From contig CALMBS010000081.1 of the NCBI GenBank assembly GCA_937860285.1, positions 1 through 8,235 on the forward strand: a DNA stretch of 8,235 nt, in the 5' to 3' direction. Numbering within the stretch: the first letter of the stretch is position 1; each line of letters begins with the position of its first letter. The notes under the pieces were generated by a model, which made no database searches, was not told the DNA's origin, and worked only from the letters and a program-made list of their open reading frames with translations. A program made the position numbers and the translations under genes. Source of the stretch: an uncultured Chloroflexota bacterium. Its GTDB lineage: Bacteria > Chloroflexota > Dehalococcoidia > UBA2247 > RBG-13-53-26. This document shows, in pieces, positions 1-5,331 of the stretch.

Positions 1-3000
1 GTCGCGGTGCGGCACGGGCTGCAGCCGCCGGGCTATGATGTTGGCCACCCCGTCATGCTTCTGCAGGGTCCCCTCCACCACGATAGCGGGCTCCAGCCGC
101 GCGGCCTGGCGGTGCTTTTCATAAACCTGGGGGCGCAGGATGACGTTGATCAGCCCGGTCTCGTCCTCCAGGGTGAGGAAGACATGCCCTTTGGCCGTGC
201 CCGGCGCCTGGCGGCAGACCACGCAGCCGGCCACTCTCACCCCGGAGCCGGAGGGGACGGCCGCTATGTCGCGGGCCAGGGTCACTTTCCCGGTGACCCT
301 GGGGCGGAGCACCTCCATGGGGTGGTGGCTGGCCGACAGCCCCTGGACCTGGTAGTCGGCGGCCACCCTGTCCCGGAGCGTCATCCGGGGCAGGTCCACT
401 ACGGGCTCCGGCCACGGCAGCGGGACGGCGCCCGGCGGCTGCTGCACCAGCGTCCCCAGCTGCCAGAGCAGCTGCCTCCGGGGGACGCCCAGGAAGTCGA
501 AGGCCCCCACCATGATGAGGTTTTCCACGGCTTCCCGGTCCAGCCTGGTCCGGCTGTAGAAGTCCTCGAGGGAGATATACGGGCGTCCGGACGGCAGCCC
601 CGGTCCTAGCTCCGCCTCGATCCGCTGCCAGGCCTTCTCCCCCACGGCCTTTACATAACGAAAGCCCAGCCTGATCCGGCCTCCCTCCATGGTGCACCGG
701 CCCCGGCTGAAGTTTATGTCTACCGGCCGCACCTCGATCCCCTCGTGCCTGGCCTGGTTGACGATGACCTCCGGCGAGTAGAAGCCCATGGGCTGGCAGT
801 TGAGCAGGGCGCAGTAGTATTCGCCGGGGTAGTAGAGCTTCAGCCAGGCGGAGCGGTAGGTGGTCTCGGCCAGGGCCGCGGCGTGGGCCTTGCAGAAGCC
901 GAACTCGGCGAAGCTGGCGATCTGCTGGAAGGCCGTCTCGGCCACTCTGTCCTCTACGCCTTTCCGGCGGGCGCCTTCGAGGAAGCTGCTCCTGAGCCGC
1001 TCCATGGCCTCCCGGGAGCGCTTCCGGCTCATGGCCCGGCGCAGCGAGTCCGCCTGGCCCGGGCTGAAGCCGGCGATGGCCATGGCCACCTGGATCACCT
1101 GCTCCTGGTAGATGATGACGCCCAGGGTCTCCCGGAGCACCGGCTCCAGGCTGGGGTGGAGGTAGCTCACCTTCTCCCTCCCCTGGCGGCGGTTGAGGTA
1201 GGGGTGCACGGCATTGCCCTGGATGGGGCCGGGGCGGATGATGGCCACCTCGGCCACCAGGTCCTCGAAGCGGCGGGGCCGGGAGCGGGGGAGGGTGGCC
1301 TGCTGGGCCCTGGACTCCACCTGGAACACGCCCAGGGTATCGCCCCGGCAGAGCATGTCATAGACGCGGGGGTCGTCCAGGGGCAGCCCGTCCAGGTGCG
1401 GGTCCAGCTCCGGACAGGGGCCTTCCCGGACCAGCCTGGTGGCCTCGTGGATGAGGGAGAGCATGCGCAGGCCCAGGAGGTCGATCTTGATCAGGCCGAC
1501 ATCGCTGATATCATCCTTGTCCCACTGGGTCACCACGCGGCCCGGCATGGCGGCCTTCTCCAGGGGCACGATATCGCAGAGGGGGGTGGTGGAGATGATC
1601 ATCCCGCCCACATGTATGCCCAGGTGGCGGGGGCAGTCCGCTATCTGGCGGCAGATGTCCAGGAACTGCTCACCGGACCGGGAGGCCAGGGCCTCCCGGA
1701 ACTCGGCCATCCCGGACAGCCTTTCATTTATGTTGACCGCGGAGTACACGTCCAGCGACCGGGCCATCCGGTCCACCAGGTCCGGCGGCATCTCCATGGC
1801 CTTGCCCACTTCCCGGACCGTGCTCCGCGCCCGGTAGGTTATCACGTTGCACAGCATGGCCGCGTGGCCCGGCCCGTGCCGGCGGTAGATGTACTGGATG
1901 AGCTTCTCCCGCTGGTCCTCCCGGTCCGAGGCGATGTCGATGTCTATGTCCGGTATGGCCGACATCTCGTCGTTGAGGAAGCGGCCGGCGAACAGCCTCT
2001 GGCCCACCGGGTCGATGCGGGTGACCCCCAGCAGGTAGGTGACGATGGAGCTGGCCGCCGATCCCCGGCCCTGGGCCGGGATGTCGTTCCTCCGGGCGTA
2101 CTCCATGATGTCCCACACCGTGAGGAAATAGCCGGCCAGCCCCAGCTGGCGCACCAGGCGCAGCTCCTCGGAGAGCCGCCGCTCCACCTCCTCCGTAACG
2201 GGCCGGTACCTGCGGACCACCTGCTCCCGGCACAGCTTCTCCAGGAAGCTGTCGGCGGTCTCGCCCGGCGGCGCCGGAAAGTCCGGGAAACGGTGGCGGG
2301 AGAGGTCCAGCTCCAGCCGGCAGGCCTCGGCTATCCGCAGGGTGTTGGCCAGGGCCTCCGGGTACTCCCGGAAGAGCCGGGACATCTCCCCGCCGGACTT
2401 GAGGTGGTACTCGGAGTTGGGCCGCCGCAGGTGGTGGGAGGCGTCCAGGGTGCTGCGGTGGCGGATGCAGACCAGGACATCCTGCAGGCGGTGGGCTTCT
2501 CTGCGGGCGTAGTGGACGTTGTTGGTGGCCACGCAGCTGATGCCCAGGCCATGGGCCAGCTGCGCCAGGCTGCGGCACAGCCGCCGGTCCTCGGGGCAGA
2601 GGTTGTTCTGCAGCTCGATGTAGAAGCGGGGGCCGAAGATGCCGCGATAGCGGCGGGCGGCCGCGGCCGCCTCTTCCTTCCGGCCGGCGAGGACCAGCCG
2701 GGGGACCTCTCCCCTCCGGCACCCGGAGAGGCAGAGGAGCCCCTCCGAGTGCTCCGGCAGCAGGGCCGGGTCCAGGGAGGCCTGGCCCTTGCCGTGGCCC
2801 AACTGGGCCAGGCTGACCAGGCGGCACAGGTTGGAGTAGCCGGCCGCATCCTGGACGAGGAGGGTGAGGTGGCCGCCGCCGTCCAGGGTCATCTCCGCGC
2901 CGGTGATGGCCTCCAGGCCCTGCTCCCGGGCGGCGTTGCGGAACTTCACCAGGCCGTACAGCCCGTCGTGGTCGGTGAGGGCCAGGGCGGGCAGGCCCAG

Positions 3001-3087
3001 CTCCCTGGCCCGGGAGACCAGCTCTTCGGGGTGGGAGGCCCCGTCGAGGAAGGAGAAATTGCTGTGGCAATGCAGCTCCGCATACAT
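1..3087 (-). CDS. dnaE2: Error-prone DNA polymerase III alpha subunit DnaE2 (3' end cut off by window edge)
   Basis: Replicative-type C-family polymerase used for damage-induced translesion synthesis; it extends DNA past lesions in the ImuB/DnaE2 mutasome. The frame is open from the ATG at 3087 to base 1 (1029 codons), so probably only a few dozen C-terminal residues are missing. Visible in order: PHP domain starting MYAELHCHSNFSFLDGAS, with the HxH pair at H6/H8 and TDHDG at 38-42; palm with GRGSAASS at 340-347 and the catalytic-Asp motif PDIDID at 379-384; third acidic residue D536 in IKIDLLGL; GFCKAHAAA further on; helix-hairpin-helix region near 805-860; C-terminal OB fold with APGTAKGHVF at 961-970 followed by LEDETG. 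The SHHPMEVLRP and GTAKG...LEDETG signatures and the length separate it from the longer replicative DnaE1. The start has a Shine-Dalgarno (AGAGGTG) just upstream and lies 2 nt after the stop of the preceding gene, so translation is probably coupled. Polymerase active-site residues look intact. Confidence 0.96.
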   Translation of the reverse strand, partial: MYAELHCHSNFSFLDGASHPEELVSRARELGLPALALTDHDGLYGLVKFRNAAREQGLEAITGAEMTLDGGGHLTLLVQDAAGYSNLCRLVSLAQLGHGKGQASLDPALLPEHSEGLLCLSGCRRGEVPRLVLAGRKEEAAAAARRYRGIFGPRFYIELQNNLCPEDRRLCRSLAQLAHGLGISCVATNNVHYARREAHRLQDVLVCIRHRSTLDASHHLRRPNSEYHLKSGGEMSRLFREYPEALANTLRIAEACRLELDLSRHRFPDFPAPPGETADSFLEKLCREQVVRRYRPVTEEVERRLSEELRLVRQLGLAGYFLTVWDIMEYARRNDIPAQGRGSAASSIVTYLLGVTRIDPVGQRLFAGRFLNDEMSAIPDIDIDIASDREDQREKLIQYIYRRHGPGHAAMLCNVITYRARSTVREVGKAMEMPPDLVDRMARSLDVYSAVNINERLSGMAEFREALASRSGEQFLDICRQIADCPRHLGIHVGGMIISTTPLCDIVPLEKAAMPGRVVTQWDKDDISDVGLIKIDLLGLRMLSLIHEATRLVREGPCPELDPHLDGLPLDDPRVYDMLCRGDTLGVFQVESRAQQATLPRSRPRRFEDLVAEVAIIRPGPIQGNAVHPYLNRRQGREKVSYLHPSLEPVLRETLGVIIYQEQVIQVAMAIAGFSPGQADSLRRAMSRKRSREAMERLRSSFLEGARRKGVEDRVAETAFQQIASFAEFGFCKAHAAALAETTYRSAWLKLYYPGEYYCALLNCQPMGFYSPEVIVNQARHEGIEVRPVDINFSRGRCTMEGGRIRLGFRYVKAVGEKAWQRIEAELGPGLPSGRPYISLEDFYSRTRLDREAVENLIMVGAFDFLGVPRRQLLWQLGTLVQQPPGAVPLPWPEPVVDLPRMTLRDRVAADYQVQGLSASHHPMEVLRPRVTGKVTLARDIAAVPSGSGVRVAGCVVCRQAPGTAKGHVFLTLEDETGLINVILRPQVYEKHRQAARLEPAIVVEGTLQKHDGVANIIARRLQPVPHRD

Positions 3088-3089
3088 GG

Positions 3090-3338
3090 CTAGCACCTCT
3101 GCTGATACCATTTTCCGGAGGCAAGGTCTCGGAACACGGTGATCACCTGGCCGTCCCCGAGCTCCAGCTCGAAGTAGTGGCGGGAGATCTCCTGGCGCCA
3201 CCACTCATCGTCAATGCGCCACTCGTTGCTGATGCGGGCCACCCGCCGCTGCCGGCCAGCGGCCCGGACGGAAGCCGGCCCGCCGCTGCCAGCGGCGGCA
3301 ACGCGTATCTCCCTGGGGGCGTTGAGCGGCGTGACCAT
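3090..3338 (-). CDS. Small DUF6504-type protein between imuB and dnaE2
   Basis: An 82-residue protein of unknown function. The start at 3338 is chosen because its ATG overlaps the imuB stop by one base (TGATG) and a GGAG ribosome site lies 8 nt upstream, inside the end of imuB. The N-terminal half is basic and glycine/alanine-rich (residues 10-35). The C-terminal half is the conserved-looking core: NEWRIDDEWWRQE (39-50 region), then ISRHYFELEL, a short DGQVITVF strand and RDLASGKWYQQRC at the end. From memory this pattern (W-rID-eWWR, sRhYF.v.l.dG...tvFrDl..g.WY.Q) matches DUF6504, a family found as a small gene, or as an ImuB tail, next to DnaE2 in Chloroflexota and Actinomycetota. No signal peptide or membrane segment. 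Its place inside a fully coupled SOS operon, in a cassette with no imuA, suggests a mutasome accessory or adaptor; that role is inference. The family assignment is less certain than the gene itself. Confidence 0.85.
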   Translation of the reverse strand: MVTPLNAPREIRVAAAGSGGPASVRAAGRQRRVARISNEWRIDDEWWRQEISRHYFELELGDGQVITVFRDLASGKWYQQRC

Positions 3339-4501
3339 CAGGCCTGCTCCTCGCCGCCGCCATAGCCCTGCTGCTCGGCGCCGCCATAGCCCTGCTGCTC
3401 GGCGCAGGCGTCCACCAGGGCCATGCGGCGCTCCGGTATGCGGGAGCCGGGGTCCAGGGCCACCACCTTCTTGAGGGAGCCGTGACCGAACCGGGCCCCC
3501 AGGTCCTTCTCCAGGCGCTGCAGGGCCTCCGCCTGGCGCCTCTTGGTGGCTGAGGACAGCGGCGCCTGCCGGCCGGCCTCGCCGCCCAGCCGGGCCAGTC
3601 CCAGGCGGACCTCCGACACCCCTTCCGGGAAGGCGGCGGCCTCCAGGTGGCGTTTCAGTATGCCCCGGATCTCCGCTCTGGAGTCCAGGGGCGTCTTCAG
3701 GTTCACGGCGTCCGGCCGCGGCCGGACGCCGTCGAAAGGGACGGCGCCGGACTGGGCGCCACCGGACCCGGCGGCGTCGCAGGTGAAACACAGCCTGAGC
3801 TCGCCGCAGACCTGGTAGCGCTTTCGGAGCCGGGGCACCAGCCGGTCCAGCAGCTTATCGATGGCGGCCAGCAGGGCCTCCCGGCTCTCCAGGGGCGTCT
3901 CGAAGGACAGCGTTTCCTCCAGTATGTCCGGCCGGGGCCGGGGCACCACCGGTTCCCGGTCTATGCCGCTGGCCAGGCGGTGGGCGGCCGTCCCTTCCGC
4001 GCCCAGCTGGCTGGCCAGGGCGTTTTCCGGCAGGGCGGCCACCTGGCCCAGGCGGCGCAGGCCCAGCCGCCGGAGCCAGGACAGGGCCTCCGGGGAGACG
4101 GGCAGGATCTCGACGGGGAGGGGCGCCAGGAACCTTCTCTCACCGCCGGCGGGCACTACCAGCGGGCCCGCGGCGGCCAGCGGCGCGGCTACGCCGGCCA
4201 CGAACTTGCTGCCGGCCACTGCGGCCCGGGACCGCAGGCCGGCGTCCCGCAGGACCTCCCGGATGACCTGCTCCGCCAGGTCCGCGGGGGGCCCGAACAG
4301 CTCCCGGGTGCCGGTGACATCCAGGAACGCCTTCCCGGGGACCGTGGCGCTGGCCTCCACGGCTGGGCCAAACCGGTCCAGGATGCCCAGCGCCGCTTCG
4401 AAGGCCGGGCGGCAGCCTGCGTCGGGGACAGGTGGGGCGGCCTCGGGCCGCGCCTCCTGCGGTAGAGGCAGTTGGGGAATGAAAAGACAGAGGACTTCCA
4501 T
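3338..4501 (-). CDS. imuB: ImuB-like, catalytically inactive Y-family polymerase homologue
   Basis: 387 residues, shorter than the roughly 450-550 usual for ImuB. It is expected to bridge DnaE2 to the beta clamp at lesions rather than synthesise DNA. First palm strand MEVLCLFIPQLPLP (1-14); then, after only about 18 residues of Pro/Ala-rich linker, the segment PAFEAALGILDRFGP and FLDVTGTRELFG (59-70), the counterpart of the Y-family SIDE/LDVTG strand but without the S-D-E acids. Helix-hairpin-helix thumb around LRRLGLRRLGQVAALP (143-158); little-finger domain about 195-305; degenerate clamp motif QAPLSS (312-317); tail with DPGSRIPERRMALV (350-363) and a duplicated AEQQGYGG (367-382). Compared with relatives, the stretch holding the first catalytic aspartate and the finger helices is missing. 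The start is fixed by an in-frame stop just upstream (the lexA stop itself); AGGA lies 7 nt before the ATG. It is 21 nt after lexA and overlaps the next gene by 1 nt. Residues 243-266 look like an insertion that includes a 28-bp DNA palindrome. Confidence 0.88.
   Translation of the reverse strand: MEVLCLFIPQLPLPQEARPEAAPPVPDAGCRPAFEAALGILDRFGPAVEASATVPGKAFLDVTGTRELFGPPADLAEQVIREVLRDAGLRSRAAVAGSKFVAGVAAPLAAAGPLVVPAGGERRFLAPLPVEILPVSPEALSWLRRLGLRRLGQVAALPENALASQLGAEGTAAHRLASGIDREPVVPRPRPDILEETLSFETPLESREALLAAIDKLLDRLVPRLRKRYQVCGELRLCFTCDAAGSGGAQSGAVPFDGVRPRPDAVNLKTPLDSRAEIRGILKRHLEAAAFPEGVSEVRLGLARLGGEAGRQAPLSSATKRRQAEALQRLEKDLGARFGHGSLKKVVALDPGSRIPERRMALVDACAEQQGYGGAEQQGYGGGEEQA
3357..3404 (-). 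repeat. Perfect 24-bp tandem duplication at the imuB 3' end
   Basis: Two adjacent identical 24-bp copies (3357-3380 and 3381-3404) encode AEQQGYGG twice in the ImuB C-terminal tail, just before the overlap with the next gene. The identity at DNA level points to a recent slippage event; the tail appears low-complexity and tolerant. Confidence 0.85.
3705..3732. repeat. Perfect 28-bp palindrome inside imuB
   Basis: Half-site ACGGCGTCCGGCCG is followed directly by its exact reverse complement. It encodes DGVRPRPDAV (residues 257-266), within a Gly/Ser/Pro-rich stretch of the little-finger domain (about 243-266) that looks inserted compared with relatives. It can form a long GC hairpin in the mRNA or single-stranded DNA. 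Confidence 0.85.
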
Positions 4502-4522
4502 CCTGGTTTCCTGGCCGTGGGA

Positions 4523-5212
4523 TCAGAGGACAGCGGCCCGGGCCGGCCCGGCCAGGGCGCGGATAACGCCGATGACCCTTCCCTGGACCTGCACGTTTTC
4601 CGGATCGTGGTACATGGGCTCCATCTGGCGGTTGGCCGGCTGCAGGCGGATGCGTCCGGGCTGGAGGCGGCCACTCTCCAGGCGGCCGGGCTCCCGGTAG
4701 ACCCTTTTCAGGGTGACCTCCTGCTCCGCCCTGAGCCACACCGCCGCCGTTTCACCGTTGTTGACGGTGCTGGCGGCCTGCAGGATGACGATATCTCCGT
4801 CATCGATGAGGGCGTCGATCATGGACAGCCCCTTGACCTGCAGGGCGTAGACGCCGGGGTCGCCTCCCGCGGGGACCATGCCGGCCGGGACCTCCAGCGT
4901 GTCCAGGGACTCCTCGTGCCAGGAGTCTGACTGCGGCACGGGGATGGGCTGGCCCGCGGCGATCTGCCCCAGGAGGGGGACCCTGGCCGCGTACCCGGGC
5001 CTGTCGGCCAGGGTGATGCTGCGGCGGACACCGGGCTCACGGCTGATGTGGCCCTGGTCCTCCAGCACCCTGAGGTGGTGCTGCACCACCGCCGGAGAGC
5101 TGATGTGGCAGCTGCGGAGGATATCCCTCACTGTGGGGGGATACCCCTTCCGCTCTATGAACTCGCGGATGAAGCTCAGTATCTGCTGCCGTCTCTGGGA
5201 TACCCGGGCCAT
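4523..5212 (-). CDS. lexA: SOS repressor LexA
   Basis: 229-residue transcriptional repressor with self-cleaving (S24 peptidase) domain; it binds SOS operators as a dimer and is cleaved when RecA filaments form on damaged DNA. N-terminal winged helix-turn-helix at about 1-65 (IREFIERKGYPPTVRDIL, then ISSPAVVQHHLRVLEDQGHI as recognition-helix region and wing). Cleavage site Ala86-Gly87 in GQIAAGQP; catalytic Ser130 in KGLSMIDALIDDGD; catalytic Lys169 in VTLKRVYRE; the LexA-typical NxxMEPMY and VxGxVIGVIR near the C-terminus. All catalytic elements are present, so it should be functional. The start at 5212 has AGGAAGG 7 nt upstream and follows a good promoter. The recognition helix (SPAVVQxHLxxL) resembles the cyanobacterial form (SPAxIQxxLxxL, from memory), in line with the operator type upstream. 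Oddity: residues 175-189 contain three GR-centred 5-residue units (PGRLE, SGRLQ, PGRIR) where most LexA proteins have one. First gene of the mutasome operon and therefore autoregulated. Confidence 0.97.
   Translation of the reverse strand: MARVSQRRQQILSFIREFIERKGYPPTVRDILRSCHISSPAVVQHHLRVLEDQGHISREPGVRRSITLADRPGYAARVPLLGQIAAGQPIPVPQSDSWHEESLDTLEVPAGMVPAGGDPGVYALQVKGLSMIDALIDDGDIVILQAASTVNNGETAAVWLRAEQEVTLKRVYREPGRLESGRLQPGRIRLQPANRQMEPMYHDPENVQVQGRVIGVIRALAGPARAAVL
4646..4690 (-). repeat. Imperfect 15-bp triplication in lexA
   Basis: Three consecutive 15-bp units encode PGRLE, SGRLQ and PGRIR (LexA residues 175-189). The first two share GGCCGCCT. Most LexA proteins have a single short turn here, so this looks like an in-frame expansion of a surface loop between the catalytic-Lys strand and RLQPAN. 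Confidence 0.6.
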
Positions 5213-5273
5213 ACCGCCGCCTTCCTAACACCGGTTATAGTACAAATGTACTACGGGCGGGCCGGTTTGTCAA
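5213..5273 (-). promoter_or_regulatory. lexA operon promoter
   Basis: Read on the minus strand: perfect -35 TTGACA at 5273-5268, a 17-bp spacer, and -10 TACATT (4 of 6 matches to TATAAT) at 5250-5245. Transcription should start near 5237, giving a leader of about 25 nt that carries AGGAAGG (5226-5220) ahead of the lexA ATG. The tight gene spacing downstream means this promoter probably drives all four genes. The LexA operator covers the -10 element, a layout that gives direct repression. Start site inferred from spacing only. Confidence 0.75.
5238..5253. promoter_or_regulatory. LexA operator (SOS box), cyanobacterial-type palindrome
   Basis: TAGTACAAATGTACTA: two perfect 6-base inverted half-sites (TAGTAC / GTACTA) around a 4-base centre, lying over the -10 element and just ahead of the predicted start of the lexA operon. 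It fits the cyanobacterial LexA consensus RGTACNNNDGTWCB (as remembered) at every position. It does not fit the Gram-positive CGAAC-N4-GTTCG or the enterobacterial CTGT-N8-ACAG form. No second copy of this palindrome was seen in the window. Confidence 0.82.
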
Positions 5274-5295
5274 GGGGGCCCGGCCGGCATCCGCC

Positions 5296-5323
5296 TTGAC
5301 AGCCGGTCGGCCGTCCCTATACC
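5296..5323 (+). promoter_or_regulatory. Promoter for the rightward acyltransferase gene
   Basis: TTGACA at 5296-5301, a 16-bp spacer and TATACC at 5318-5323 (first four bases match TATAAT). Predicted transcription start near 5330. It is divergent from the lexA promoter; the two -35 hexamers are 22 bp apart, and the LexA operator lies about 43 bp upstream of this -35, so direct repression of this promoter is unlikely. Confidence 0.5.
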
Positions 5324-5331
5324 CTTCGAGA

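Noticed and set aside
745..3093. 782-codon open frame on the plus strand
   Set aside because: It lies antisense to dnaE2, which has an unbroken frame with all polymerase motifs; the plus-strand translation has no recognisable domain and reflects G/C-biased third positions.
1724..3124. 466-codon minus-strand frame with its own ATG
   Set aside because: Out of frame with dnaE2 over the same DNA; Pro/Gly/Arg-rich composition with no domain, a shadow of the real gene.
3243..3298. Two GC-rich inverted repeats (GCCGCTG / CAGCGGC, and CCGCCGCTG / CAGCGGCGG) within the DUF6504-type gene
   Set aside because: Short, made of Ala/Gly/Arg codons in a GC-rich linker; expected by composition, with no sign of being operators.
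3357..3404. CRISPR-like direct repeat
   Set aside because: Only two abutting copies with no spacers, in frame inside imuB.
3090..3791. Longer, 233-codon version of the DUF6504-type gene
   Set aside because: The extra N-terminus overlaps most of the imuB 3' third out of frame and is low-complexity Arg/Pro/Gly; the ATG at 3338 has a ribosome site and the coupled TGATG junction.
5238..5253. LexA box acting on the rightward promoter as well
   Set aside because: It lies about 43 bp upstream of that promoter's -35 and overlaps only the lexA -10; direct repression of the rightward gene is not supported by position.
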